From Tachypleus tridentatus (lineage: Eukaryota; Arthropoda; Merostomata; Xiphosura; Limulidae): DNA of 64,000 nt. This document shows positions 10,767 through 21,833 of the stretch, in pieces; positions within the stretch are counted from its first letter, which is position 1; the number at the start of each line of letters is the position of its first letter. Location: the NCBI RefSeq assembly GCF_004210375.1, contig NC_134834.1, positions 14,493,857 through 14,557,856 on the forward strand, given 5' to 3'. A model generated the notes under the pieces. It saw only the letters and a list, made by a program, of their open reading frames with translations. It did no database searches and had not been told where the DNA came from. The position numbers and the translations under genes were made by a program.

Positions 10767-10994
10767 TGGCCTTGAAACTCTCCGGACTTAAATCCTATTG
10801 AAAATCTTTGGGCGATTTGTAAAGAAAAACTTCGGGGAAAAGACTGTACTACGAAAGATAAGCTAATTGAGGCCATAATTAAGGTGTGTTACCGTGACTC
10901 AAAAATTAGTAAAGATTGCAGTCAACTCGTGGACTCGATGCCAAAGCGGATTAATGAACTTCTGAAAAATAAAGGCGGTCATATCATGTATTAA
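10767..10994 (+). pseudogene. Tc1-like transposase, C-terminal remnant
   Basis: Reading from 10767, the frame gives W-P-stop-N followed by SPDLNPIENLW, then about 60 further residues to a TAA at 10992-10994. SPDLNPIENLW is the signature around the last catalytic acidic residue (E) of Tc1/mariner DDE transposases. Upstream in frame, RIKVLDWP also fits the family, but earlier codons are broken. One in-frame stop sits between WP and NSPDL. The N-terminal DNA-binding part and the first two catalytic residues are absent and no inverted repeats were found. Its sequence differs from the element at 14735-15895, so it is a separate lineage. Confidence 0.85.
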
Positions 10995-11835
10995 TTTGTG
11001 AGTAATTTTTCGTCTTGTTTCAATTAATTTGCATAAGGGTCTAGTGTGGTTGAAATATTATTATTATGTACTCTTCTCATTTTTCAAAATTCCCAATATG
11101 TTCAGAAACATAACAGGCCTAATACTAATGTCTTATAACAAGTATTTTGTTCATCATTCCCTCATTCCAATCTCACAACAATAATATATTCCCAAGGAGG
11201 ACCGAATGTTTATGTGGCGACCTCTAATGGGAACTATTTTTAATCCTTTCTGTGTTGAGGAAACAATGAATATTTTATAGATATGCTCTGATGATGTAAC
11301 TAATTCTCTCCTATCTCTATATAAGATGACAGGAAACCTAAGAAATAATAAACAGATGTGTGATTGTTTTTTTTTTTAAACCAAAGTAACAAAATATGAA
11401 TAAATATAAATATATCTATACATTTTATACACTAGAAAAAACATCTATAAACGGTAAGATGAGCGCCATATGCCTCAAAGTGTATTAAATATATTTTTTT
11501 ATTTCAGTCAAATTATTTTTCAAACGAAAGTAACAAAATATGAATAATTAATTGTAAAAAATGTAAATTCTGTACACTAGAGAAACGTCCATAAACTGCA
11601 CAAATCTAAAAAGTATGTACATGGTTCAAAGCAAAGGATATTAAGTGTTGAAAAACTCCAGACTATTTATATGTTGTCTTACTATAGCGTGTGCGCTACA
11701 AGTTCATTAAATATATATGTATATATATATTATCTTTTAAAAACAACATATTTGAATTTTGAAAGCATAATAAAACTATCTGATAAACACGCATACAAAA
11801 CTAACAAACAAAAATGCATCGTTCTAAAGTCACTT
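10995..11835. other. no recognised feature
   Basis: AT-rich. Two partly similar segments (AAAGTAACAAAATATGAATAA at about 11384 and 11529) suggest an old local duplication of about 145 bp spacing. Nothing else seen. Confidence 0.4.
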
Positions 11836-12047
11836 CCCCGTCGCGCCAAACATGCTCGCCCTTTCAGCCGTGGGGGCGTCATAAAGTCACGGTCAATCCC
11901 ACTATTCGTTGGTAAAAGAGTAGCTCAAGAGTTGGCGGTGGGTGGTGATGACTAGCTACCTTCCCTTCTAGTCTTACACTGCTAAATTAGGGACGGCTAG
12001 CGCAGATAGCCCTCGAGTAGCTTTGTGCAAAATTCAAAAAACAAACT
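11836..12047 (+). repeat. SINE-A, 5' truncated
   Basis: It begins inside the head at CCCCGTCGCGCCAAACATGC and continues through the body, 3' segment and AAAC tail. Confidence 0.93.
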
Positions 12048-12161
12048 AAAGTCACGAGCTTTGAGGTAAAAACAGAGCGAGACTTTAAATCAGTTTAGTT
12101 ATAGAAGTTTTCGTTTGTTGTTTAGTACATATCACAGAATAATTTGTGTATGATCTTATTA

Positions 12162-12415
12162 TGGTCAGGGCGTGGCCAACTGGTCAGTGTGCTGAACTAT
12201 ATATATCTTAGAGTTCACGATTCGCATCCTTTTATCGCAAAACAAAAATCTTCCTTCTGTACGTTGGGGTCATTGATGGTTTATAAGGGGGTCAGTTAAA
12301 TTCCACTATTTAATTAGAGTAGCCCAATAGTTGGCGGTGTGTGCTGCTGACCAGCTGCCCTCCTTCTCACTCGTCACTTGAAAATTAGGAACGGATAGAG
12401 ATATATCCCTTTTAT
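12162..12415 (+). repeat. SINE-A, ancient decayed copy
   Basis: GGGCGTGGCCAACTGGT head trace, GAGTAGCCCAATAGTTGGCGG, GACCAGCTGCC and AAAATTAGGAACGG keep the SINE-A order despite heavy divergence. Confidence 0.75.
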
Positions 12416-14260
12416 TGATAAGTGTTAATACCAATACCAGCCGTTCTGAGTTAAACTAATATATCTTTCTACCTTTCGAGGTCTGAACTAGCTACATCCC
12501 TCGTTAATATAAAAGCTGAACAACATCCACGAGACTGGAGTGGCACGTGGAAAAGCAAACGGATGACAATGGCAGCCCTCGCTGAATAATAGAACAGTTG
12601 AAACAATACATTTGTAACTAAAAAGTGCACATTTATTCCCCTTAATCACTGTTCTAGAAGCCCGAAATAAATGTACCGTTTCAACACAGAAATAACAATT
12701 GGTAACTCATAAAAACTGAGCGCGTGTTTGGCCTTGACGACACAGAAACACGTGCGACTTTTGTTCGGGCACTTATTGCCGACGTATCAAAAGACGTCGA
12801 CTCACAAAGACAGGTTTGCATATATATACATAAAGTATAAAGTAACAGTAACTTCCGTTACAACGATCTGCAACTTAAAAAATATATTTTTCCTGTAAGG
12901 GTAAAAACCGAGGCCATCACGTAAACATAAGATAAAAATATTTCTTCCTTAGAATGGTATACAGTTTCTTGTCTCGTAGTCCAAATCATAACAAGACGTT
13001 ATGCTTCTGCGACACGCATTATTGTAAAATTTTGTACTACCTTCACAGAAACTTTAACCTTGTCGTGGTACTATCCCCAATGGTCCTGTTGTGCAAATAA
13101 ACCTGTCGCAAATAGACAATTTCTTCATTATTTTATTTTTTCATACAAGGCTTACTCACGCGTTTAGAACGAACGTGCAATTTAAACTTCGAAGCTGCTA
13201 AAGATGGCGGTTGTGGGTTCGCACAACAAAGCACCAAGTTATCTCCACTGTGTAGAATCTATCACGTGTGCTCGTAATGTTTCGCTTTTATTGTATGTGC
13301 TCTATTCGCCCTCTTATTATTCGGAGTCCAAATAACATGAACATTCTAGTTCACGAAGTACGTCACTAATAGTTATATCTAACTTCTTTTTTTAATTATG
13401 TTTAAAATGTGTCACCTCATCTTGAAGACGATAAAGTAAATGTCGTTATGAACAACAAATAGACGCATAAGTATAATTACGTCTTCTGTTTCTTCTTTTA
13501 AGAACCAGTTTATTTGGAATTTAGATTGAGGACGTTTGTAGACAAATGATTTAAAGACAGAGAGAAGTCGGATAGATGAAACATAAGATAAAGCATGTCG
13601 CGATTGTTCCGTTTCCCACAATATGCTGTAACACCCCTTAGAATATTTTTGTATCGGCTAGTTAGGGTTAATTTCCATGAACGTCGGAAACATAATGTGT
13701 GTGGCATGTCCTCCCGGAAAGTTTTTATAGTTAGAGTGGAAATTCAGTCTATATGATGCAGTGACGGCCAAATATCATACAATTCAGAAGAGAAACAAGC
13801 ATAGGTAACGTGAAAGGTTTTATTTTTACCCTAATTTAGTCGAAGAGGGATGGATATCGTAAGCCTTTCAAACAAATTACGGGGAATCGTAATGGGTTAT
13901 CGATTATCAGTGCCTGGTCAAGACGATCCTAAGGCCTAGGCACCTTCTGTTCGTAAGCCTTGCCAACCGTATAAGTTAAACCTTTAAAGGAAAATTTTTA
14001 GGGACCCATAGTTATTCACAGGCCTTAGGCACTGTGTCTATTGTGCCAAATAAATAATACGGCTCTGCTGCTTCTCTCCTCTCCCCATATTGGAAATGGA
14101 GAGGCATGGATTATCTCTCATTTGGAGCCTGAAATGTAATAGTTGTTTTCCGTTTCCCTTGATTATTAAAAAATGAAATCCCATTTATCCAAAAAACATA
14201 AGTTTCTATCAGGTTAAATGTACTTGTAACATAACTGATTTTTACGTGTGGAGAGATTTT
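12416..14260. other. no recognised feature
   Basis: About 1.8 kb without a repeat I recognise. Short frames at 13412-13707 (minus) lack any domain. AAGGCCTAGGCACC near 13931 and GGCCTTAGGCACTG near 14020 form a loose inverted repeat of unknown meaning. Confidence 0.4.
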
Positions 14261-14440
14261 GTTCCTTTTGAATTTCGCGCAAAGCTGCACGAGGACTACC
14301 TGCGCTAGCCGTCCCTAATCTAGCAGTGTAAGATTAGAGGGAAGGCAGCTAGTCATCACCACCCACCGCCAACTCTTGGACTACTCTTTTACCAACGAGT
14401 TATGGGATTGACCGTGACATTATAACCACACAGCTGAAAG
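14261..14440 (-). repeat. SINE-A, truncated in the body
   Basis: Minus-strand tail, 3' segment and body, ending at CACAGCTGAAAG. It is directly joined at 14441 to a plus-strand SINE-A tail, so the head is missing. Confidence 0.9.
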
Positions 14441-14518
14441 TTTTACACTGCTAAATTAGGGATGGCTAGCGCAGATAGCCCTCGTGTAGCTTTGCGCGAA
14501 ATTCAAAAACAAACAAAC
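14441..14518 (+). repeat. SINE-A 3' tail fragment
   Basis: It starts at TTTTACACTGCTAAATTAGG and runs through AGATAGCCCTCGTGTAGC to the AAAC tail. With the preceding minus-strand copy it forms a palindrome with arms of roughly 80-90 bp. The breakpoint nearly equals that of the fragment at 54584. Confidence 0.9.
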
Positions 14519-14525
14519 GATGTTG

Positions 14526-14642
14526 TTAGTAATTAAGCACAAAACTACACAAATGGCCATCTGTCCTCTACCCACCATGGGTATCGAAACCTGGTTTCTA
14601 ACATTGTAAGCCCACAGACTTGCCGCTGTGCTACTGTGAGCT
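14526..14642 (-). repeat. SINE-C, full length
   Basis: Minus-strand AAGCACAAAACTACACAAAT tail, CACCATGGGTATCGAAACC T-arm and head ending GTGCTACTGTGAGC. Confidence 0.85.
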
Positions 14643-14734
14643 ATAGTTAAATACAAGGCCAGATACTTCCATGTTAAGCTCCCATAATTTAAACAAAAAT
14701 TAAAAAAAATATGAAAATAAAAAGTATATACATA

Positions 14735-15895
14735 TACTCTTCAAAACAAGAAACGCAAAAGGGATATTTTTTGTTATTTTAAAGAGAAATATATGTAATA
14801 ACGTTACAAGCTCAGAGTATGTGATGTTACACGTGTTAAGGCACTGATTGTCAGACCAAAATGACAATAAAAGTTGTGCACTTTGTAAACGAAGGAAAAC
14901 ATCGGATTTTTTCGCCAAAACGCATTCGTGTCAAATAAATTTGTTTGAGAGATCTGCATGTTCTGCAAGTGCAACATGTGCAAAATCCCTATAAAAGTGA
15001 CGGATTCTTGGATTCCATAGCTCAGTGTTAAGACACCGACACGCAATACAGTTACGCCAAGACTGACTGAAGCACAACGCAACAACGCCATTGGTCGATT
15101 GGAAGCAGGCGAATCTCGATCAGATGTTGCCAGAGCTGTGAATGTCTATGCAAGCACATTCACAAGGCTATGGAATCGTCACCAACAACATGGATCAACT
15201 CGTGACCGTCCACGATCTGGCAGACCTCGTGTGACCACGCCCGCACAAGATCGCAACATCCGGTTACGTCACCTTCGGGATAGGACCACCACTGCGACGT
15301 CTACTGCCTGAACCATACCAGGGCTGCGTAGGATTTCCGATCAGACCGTACGCAACCGTCTACGAGATTCTTAGGCTCCATGTGCAACCCATCATGGTGA
15401 ACGTCAACGACGTTTTTCAACATAACAACGCCCGTCCTCACACAGCCCGACTCACCACTGTCTTCTTGAGACACCACAACATCAACGTTCTTCCCTGGCC
15501 CTCCAGATCACCAGATTTAAACCCCATCGAACATCTTTGGGACGAGTTGCACCGACGTCTGCGACGACGACAACCTCAACCATCAGACTCTACTTCAGCT
15601 TGCAGCAGCTTTGCAGGCTGAGTGGACAGCCATTCCACAGGATGTGATTCGTCATCTCATCGCTTCCATGGGCAGGAGATGCCAAGCAGTTATTGATGCT
15701 CACGGGGGCATACTCGTTATTGACGTTGAGTGACGTTAAACTTCAACTAGTGAGCGTGGACTTCGCCTTTGCAGACTTTGGATGTTCAGCAGTGAATGTG
15801 CAAAGTTTCACACATGTCATACAGAACTACCCGGAATAAACTCGTTAACAATGTGTCTCATATTTTGCCTTTTGCGTTTTTTTTTTTGAAGAGTA
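14735..15895 (+). mobile_element. Tc1-like DNA transposon, internally deleted
   Basis: Imperfect terminal inverted repeats: TACTCTTCAAAACAAGAAAC... at 14735 and ...TTTTTTTGAAGAGTA ending at 15895. Both run into AACGCAAAAGG when read inward, and TA dinucleotides flank both ends as expected for Tc1/mariner. At about 1.16 kb it is shorter than the usual 1.5-1.7 kb because the middle of the transposase gene is missing. A SINE-A lies 20 bp beyond its right end. Confidence 0.92.
15054..15733 (+). pseudogene. Tc1-like transposase, defective
   Basis: The N-terminal paired-type helix-turn-helix region is recognisable from RLTEAQRNNAIGRLEAGE through GSTRDRPRSGRPRV to RISDQTVRNRLRD. The position of the expected start reads ACG instead of ATG (15054). 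Two stops interrupt the frame, at about 15309 and 15373. The catalytic core between the HTH and the second aspartate is deleted. The text resumes at FQHNNARPHTAR, where the family normally has FQQDNARPHTAR, so the second catalytic D is lost. SPDLNPIEHLWDEL with the final E is kept. A frameshift near 15585 moves the C-terminus (ALQAEWTAIPQDVIRHLI) to another frame, ending at TGA 15731-15733. It cannot encode an active enzyme. Confidence 0.92.
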
Positions 15896-15915
15896 TATAT
15901 TATTCGTATAGTGAA

Positions 15916-16191
15916 GTCCGGCATGGTCAAGTGGGTTAAGACGTTCGACTTCTCATCTGAGGGTCACAGGTTTGAATCCCAGCCGCAGCAAACATGCTCG
16001 CCCTTTTAGCCGTGGGGGTGTTATAAAGTGACGATCAATCCCCTTATTCGTTGGTAAAAGAGTAGCCCAAGAGTTGGCGTTGGGTGGTGAATACTAACTG
16101 CCTTCCCTCTAGTCTTATACTGCTAAATTAGGGACGGCGAGCGCAGATAGCCCTCGTGTAGCTTTGCGCGAAATTCAAAACAAACAAACAA
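15916..16191 (+). repeat. SINE-A, full length
   Basis: Head GTCCGGCATGGTCAAGTGGG, full body, GATAGCCCTCGTGTAGCTTT and AAAC tail. Confidence 0.93.
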
Positions 16192-16339
16192 TTATCGAGG
16201 TAACGAACGTTTGAAACTTGATTTCCAGAGCGCGTGATTTATCGTCTTAGTAGCAGCTTGCGGATATTCAGGTGACTGAAACTATAATAAATATCCCGGT
16301 GTAACACACTGTCCTAGCTCGATCAGTAAGCATTTATGT

Positions 16340-16556
16340 GAAATGTTTGGTAATGGACAACAGCTCGCCAGATCCGAGGTTCGAGACTGTGTTTTATTGA
16401 TAAACACGTTCTACACTTTCAGCTGGAAGTGACGATATGCTACACGAAATGTTTGGTAATGGACGACAGCTCGCCAGATCCGAGGTTCGAGACTGTGTTT
16501 TATTGGAAACACGTTCTACACTTTTAGCTGGAAGTGACGACATGCCACACGAAATT
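16340..16556. repeat. 106-bp tandem duplication
   Basis: Two near-identical units start with AAATGTTTGGTAATGGAC at 16341 and 16447, each containing GCTCGCCAGATCCGAGG and TTCTACACTTT. Only a few substitutions and one indel separate them. Confidence 0.9.
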
Positions 16557-16695
16557 ACGTAATTCAGTGACGATTAGCCCCAAATGCGACACATGCTATT
16601 AGTTCATCTGGCCAGTTGTCTTAATTAAGGATGCTTGCGATCTTTAAAGTAGACTTTAAAGTTCAAAATTTCAAATACCTGACTTAACACGCAAG

Positions 16696-16950
16696 GAGCC
16701 GGACATAGACAGTGAATCTGAATGTTCATGGTTCTTGTCCCGTTGCCACAAGATCGCGCTTTGCACTCAGGAGCTGCGGGTGAACTGAAAGAGTGTCCAT
16801 CAAATATTCGTTTTCAATTAGAGTGGTCCGAAAGTTGGCGGTGAGCGCTGTTAATTAACTGCCTTCCCTGTAGTCTATTAATTCCATACTAGTACCGGCT
16901 AATGCACGTAGCACCTGAATAGCTCTACGCTAATTTCAGAAAGAACCAAA
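16696..16950 (+). repeat. SINE-A, ancient decayed copy
   Basis: GAGCCGGACATAGACAG head trace, then AGAGTGGTCCGAAAGTTGGC and TAACTGCCTTCCCTGTAGTC follow the SINE-A order. Confidence 0.7.
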
Positions 16951-16953
16951 CAG

Positions 16954-17205
16954 ACATAACACACAGAACTTACTGGGTGTGATTTTGACACACGTAAACT
17001 TCTTGTATTTTAACAATAAGTCACAACACCATCATTTTCAATTGCAACACATTAAGTGTTGTATATGGCACAGAGAACTTACTAGGTGTGGTTTTGATAT
17101 ATGTAAACATTTGTCTTTTAACAATAAGTTACAACATTATTATTTTCAATTGTAACAGATCAATTGTACATAACACACAGAACTTACTAGGTGTGGTTTT
17201 GTGTG
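16954..17205. repeat. tandem repeat, about 105-109 bp, 2.3 copies
   Basis: ACAGAACTTACTRGGTGTGR recurs at about 16964, 17073 and 17178. The intervening AACAATAAGTYACAACA and TTTTCAATTG are conserved. Confidence 0.85.
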
Positions 17206-17292
17206 TGTGTATACGAATAAAAAATAACACGTGTAGGAAATCTGCCAATACTTTTGTGACGTAAAGTTAAGAAAAGAAAACGAAACGCCAAC

Positions 17293-18565
17293 AGTGAAGT
17301 CTAACGCCTTCTAATCCCTGTGAAGTACACATCGATACGTTAAACCTTTAACATTGTGAAGTCTGTACTATCCACGTCTTCTAAGCCCTGTGAAGTACAC
17401 ACCGATACGTTAAACCTTTAATATTGTGAAGTCTGTACTATCCACGTCTTCTGAGCCCTGTGAAGTACACACCGATACGTTAAACCTTTAATATTGTGAG
17501 TCTGTACTATCCACGTCTTCTGAGCCCTGTGAAGTACACACCGATACGTTAAACCTTTAATATTGTGAGGTCTGTACTATCCACGTCTTCTAAGCCCTGT
17601 GAAGTATACACCGATACGTTAAACCTTTAATATTGTGAAGTCTGTACTATCCACGTCTTCTAAGCCCTGTGAAGTACACACCGATACGTTAAACCTTTAA
17701 TATTGTGAAGTCTGCACTATCCACGTCTTCTAAGCCCTGTGAAGTACACACCGATACGTTAAACCTTTAATATTGTGAAGTCTGTACTATCCACGTCTTC
17801 TAAGCCCTGTGAAGTACACACCGATACGTTAAACCTTTAATATTGTGAAGTCTGCACTATCCACGTCTTCTGAGCCCTGTGAAGTATACACCGATACGTT
17901 AAACCTTTAATATTGTGAAGTCTGTACTATCCACGTCTTCTAAGCCCTGTGAAGTACACACCGATACGTTAAACCTTTAATATTGTGAAGTCTGTACTAT
18001 CCACGTCTTCTAAGCCCTGTGAAGTATACACCGATACGTTAAACCTTTAATATTGTGAAGTCTGTACTATCAACGTCTTCTAAGCCTTGTGAAGTACACA
18101 CCGATACGTTAAATCTTTAATATTGTGAAGTCTGTACTATCCACGCCTTCTGAGCCCTGTGAAGTATACACCGATACGTTAAACCTTTAATATTGTGAGG
18201 TCTGTACTATCCACGTCTTCTAAGCCCTGTGAAGTATACACCGATACGTTAAACCTTTAATATTGTGAAGTCTGTACTATCCACGTCTTCTAAGCCCTGT
18301 GAAGTACACACCGATACGTTAAACCTTTAATATTGTGAAGTCTGCACTATCCACGTCTTCTAAGCCCTGTGAAGTATACACCGATACGTTAAACCTTTAA
18401 TATTGTGAAGTCTGTACTATCCACGTCTTCTAAGCCCTGTGAAGTACACACCGATACGTTAAACCTTTAATATTGTGAAGTCTGCACTATCCACGTCTTC
18501 TGAGCCCTGTGAAGTATACACCGATACGTTAAACCTTTAATATTGTGAAGTCTGTACTATCCACA
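17293..18565. repeat. 70-bp minisatellite, about 18 copies
   Basis: The unit contains CTGTGAAGTAYACACCGATA, CGTTAAACCTTTAATATTGT and CTGYACTATCCACGTCTTCT. Copies differ at a few recurrent positions: TCTGTA/TCTGCA, CTAAG/CTGAG, TACACA/TATACA. The first unit (from 17293) is the most diverged, as expected for an array edge. 70 is not a multiple of 3 and no long frame is created. Confidence 0.97.
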
Positions 18566-19257
18566 TTTCTTATTGTCGAATCAAACAACTAAAACTAAAC
18601 AAGAAATCTCCCAGTTGCTTCCGAGTCGGAGATAAAACAATATATTAGATATATATAAATCTTAGTTTTAAGAACCAGAGATAGGTGGCGTCAAACAAAA
18701 CAATGATGGCCCTAACTGTACAAATCAGTTTACAATATACGGCTTTTTTTTCTTTTTTTATATTTGAAACTGAATAATTTCATAGCAACGTAAGTCTGCC
18801 TTGAAGCAAGATCAAAGCATCTTTCGAAATAACGTATACATTTTAAATAGGCTTACAAGCTCGTGCCCACGCACTGTAGGAAAAGGATTAGATGTTGAGA
18901 GCTCGTGAGCAAGTGTGAAGCTCAATACCAGAAGGTGTTCAATGACGATTCTCATTGGAGGTTTACCAGCCTTAGCGGAGCTGCTGAAAAGTCTCAAAAA
19001 GAAGTTAGGTACAATAATGTTGAAGGTTTATTATATACGTCTCGTATTTTATGTTTGGATGTAGCATAGAAAAAAAGGGGGCGCTCCTCTAATAATTATA
19101 TATACATATCGCCGGCCTGGAAACTTTGATTTTTTATTCTTCTTGAAGTAAACTTCTTAACGCTGAAAATATTTATTTATTGAGTGTTTTACTTTTTAAA
19201 TATTCCAGCGTTCAATCATCTTCTAAATAGTACATGTTAATACGATTTTATAAAACA
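18566..19257. other. unique DNA with a weak exon-like frame
   Basis: Plus-strand codons from about 18897 to 19068 stay open and include FNDDSHWRFTSLSGAAEK. A GT follows GAAGTTAG at 19008. There is no good polypyrimidine tract before it and no recognisable family. The opposite strand is also open at 18812-18997, so chance is likely. Confidence 0.15.
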
Positions 19258-19531
19258 GCACAGCACGGCCAGGTGTGTTAAGGCTTGCGACTCGTAACCT
19301 GAGGGTCGAGGTTCGCATCCCCATTGCGCCAAACATGCTCGCCCTTTCAGCCGTGGGGTGTTATAATGTGACGGTCAATCCCACTATTCGTTGGTAAAAG
19401 AGTAGCCCAAGAGTTGGCGGTGGGTAGTGATGACTAGCTGCCTTCCCTCTAATCTTACACTGCTAAATTAGGGACGGCTAGCGCAGATAGCCCTCGAGTA
19501 GCTTTGTGCGAAATTCAAAACAAAGAAACAT
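19258..19531 (+). repeat. SINE-A, full length
   Basis: Head CAGCACGGCCAGGTGTG, body, GATAGCCCTCGAGTAGCTTT and a short A-rich tail. Confidence 0.93.
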
Positions 19532-20184
19532 TTTTTTTGTGATTAGACTTGAAATTGGAATATATGATATTAGTTTCAATAACAGAAGTGATTAAACTTA
19601 TAACTCTATGTATGTTATATTTATTTCATTTTTATCACATATTATTTAATATATTACTATTTTGTACTAACTTAATTAATATTTGGATTTAAAACTAACC
19701 TAAATCTCCTTAGGTGGCCGAGCCATCATGGAATATTATTGAATTTACGGCCGAAATTATCCTACATCGAGAGAAACAGATAAACAAATTATTGTATTCC
19801 AATTAGCTGTTTTAGTTTTCTGTTTAATATCTTTGCATACTTCTAGTAAGAAAGAAAAATTGTTGGTGTCTTAACAATGAACCGTATGATTGTCTTTGGT
19901 AATTACATTGTTAACACTGAAAATAACCCAAAGCATTCTTGCCGGTAAACACTTCATATTTATTATAGGGTTAATGTTCTGATCTAGTTAAGGGAGTAGA
20001 TTCGTGCCGCCAAAATTCAATGCTGAACAAATACCGATTTATATAACAAGTTTTCATCTCAAAAACACACAACAACTAAAGTTCATGCAACACGTATCAG
20101 AAGGTTACAATTCATAATCTATCTAGCATTTTCATACCTTGTATTAGTGAACACGAATTTAGTTTCAAATAAAAATATAGAATC
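19532..20184. other. no recognised feature
   Basis: AT-rich stretch with no repeat, array or credible frame. Confidence 0.45.
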
Positions 20185-20246
20185 CTGGTACTGTTTGGCG
20201 GTTAGGGTGCTTAACTCGTAATCTGAGAGTCGCAGGTTTGCATTTT

Positions 20247-20335
20247 TTCGTTTGTTTGCTTTTTGTAATTTCGCGCAAAACTACACGAGGACTGTCTGCG
20301 CTAGCCGTCCCTAATTTCGCAGTGTAAGACAAGAA
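20247..20335 (-). repeat. SINE-A 3' fragment, nested
   Basis: TTTGTTTGC tail then AATTTCGCGCAAAACTACAC to GCAGTGTAAGAC. The head and most of the body are absent. Confidence 0.88.
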
Positions 20336-20340
20336 GGTTT

Positions 20341-20617
20341 ATTGGTTGTTGTTTTTTAATATCGTGCAAAGCTACACGAGGGTTATCTGCGCTAGCCGTT
20401 CCTAATTTAGTAGTGTACGATAAGAGGGAATGCAGCTTGTCATGACTACCCACCGCCAACTCTTGGACTACCATTTTACCAATGAATAATGGAATTGACC
20501 GTCACATTATAACGGCCCCACAGCTCAAAGGACGAGCATGTTCGGTGCGACAGGGATTCAAATCGGCGACCTTCAGATTACGAGTCGAGTGCCTTAACCA
20601 CCTGGCCATGCCGGGCC
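20341..20617 (-). repeat. SINE-A, full length, nested
   Basis: Complete minus-strand copy with head end GGCCATGCCGGGCC at 20603-20617, inserted into the older plus-strand SINE-A. Confidence 0.92.
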
Positions 20618-21167
20618 ACTCATCTGGTCGTAAAGCAGACTCTTTCTTTAAGCCGTCGGAGCCTTATAACGGACGATTAATCCCACTTTTTGTTGGTAAA
20701 GAATAAAACAGTAGCTTATGGTTAATGGTGTTGACTCCCTGCCTTCGCGTTTGTCTATCATTTCAAAATGAGGAAGGTTTAGTGCAGATGGCCCTCTAGT
20801 GATATTGTGCAAAACAAACAAATAATTATAATAAAGATATTACAGTATCACTTAATGGAGAGAAACAGTTGAGATGAGAACTTCACGGTCCATATTATTT
20901 ACACATATATAGATATAAAATCTGCAATTACGTGTACATATCTATCCTCTAAAATGAAGACAAAATATGGCTGCCACTTATTTGCGTAACTTCAAAGCAG
21001 AACAACTTATAGAGGCAGTTGTACATAGGAGATCCTTAAGCGGTCTATCTAAAAAGCGCAACCAATCCTGCTTATTTTTAAAAAAAATATATATATTTCC
21101 TGCAAGATTTATCGTAAATAAATGAATGCAGTCTCTGAATACTTACGGGTCGCATCGCTCTCATGTA

Positions 21168-21183
21168 AGCGCATGCGCAGTTG
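21168..21183. promoter_or_regulatory. NRF1-like palindrome
   Basis: AGCGCATGCGCAG matches the NRF1 consensus (YGCGCATGCGCR). It lies in a locally less AT-rich stretch (21140-21230) with no SINE. No transcript start can be assigned. Related motifs occur near 48600 and 50003. Confidence 0.2.
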
Positions 21184-21392
21184 ACACCTGCAGCAACTCT
21201 CGACGTGACTTACTGGGCTTTCGTCACACGTTAGAATCAGTCACCTTATCCAAATGAAATCATTAAAGAATCATATTTATAATTAATATAGTCCTTTTAA
21301 TCAAAGCTAGAGTACGTAATTCTAAATATCTGGTCTTGTTTCAGACTGTAAGAAAAAAATGTTACTGCAAAACAGTGAGTAAACTGATTGAT

Positions 21393-21513
21393 TTTTTTAA
21401 AATTAAGCGCAAAGCTACACAATGGGCTATGTGTGCTCTGCCCACAACGAGCATCGAAACCCGGTTTCTAGTGGTGTGAGTCCGCAGACATACCGATGTG
21501 CCACTAGGGGGCG
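21393..21513 (-). repeat. SINE-C, full length
   Basis: Minus-strand AATTAAGCGCAAAGCTACAC tail, GAGCATCGAAACCCGG T-arm, and head ending GTGCCACTAGGGGGC. Confidence 0.9.
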
Positions 21514-21535
21514 CATTCAATGGAATGTAGTCATT

Positions 21536-21833
21536 ATACTATTTCCTCGGCATGGCCAAGTGTGTTAAGGCGTTCGACTCGTAATCCGAGGGTCGCGGGT
21601 TCGAATCCCGGTCGCACCAAACATGCTCGCCCTCCCAGCCATGGGGGCGTTATAATGTGACATTCAATCCCACTATTCGTTGGTAAAAGAGTAGCCCAAG
21701 AGTTGGCGGCGGGTGGTGATGACTAGCTGCCTTCCCTCTAGTCTTACACTGCTAAATTAGGGCCGGCTAGCGCAGATAGCCCTCGAGTAGCTTTGTGCGA
21801 AATTCAAAAACAAAACAAACAATACTATTTCCT
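21536..21833 (+). repeat. SINE-A with 12-bp target-site duplication
   Basis: SINE-A at 21548-21821 flanked by ATACTATTTCCT at 21536-21547 and 21822-21833. Head CGGCATGGCCAAGTGTG with GTTCGAATCCCGGTCGCACC, a third head variant. Confidence 0.97.

Larger units (their letters stand above)
20187..20820 (+). repeat. old SINE-A split by two nested minus-strand SINE-A insertions
   Basis: The plus-strand host head (GGTACTGTTTGGCGGTTAGG, CTCGTAATCTGAGAGTCGCA) runs to about 20246 and its body resumes at about 20618 (AAGCCGTCGG, ACGGACGATTAATCCC, CCACTTTTTGTTGGTAAAG) to the CAAACAAA tail near 20820. Between them lie a minus-strand 3' fragment (20247-20335) and a complete minus-strand SINE-A (20341-20617). 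Confidence 0.85.

Noticed and set aside
17293..18565. CRISPR array
   Set aside because: Units are contiguous tandem repeats with no unique spacers, and the window is eukaryotic.
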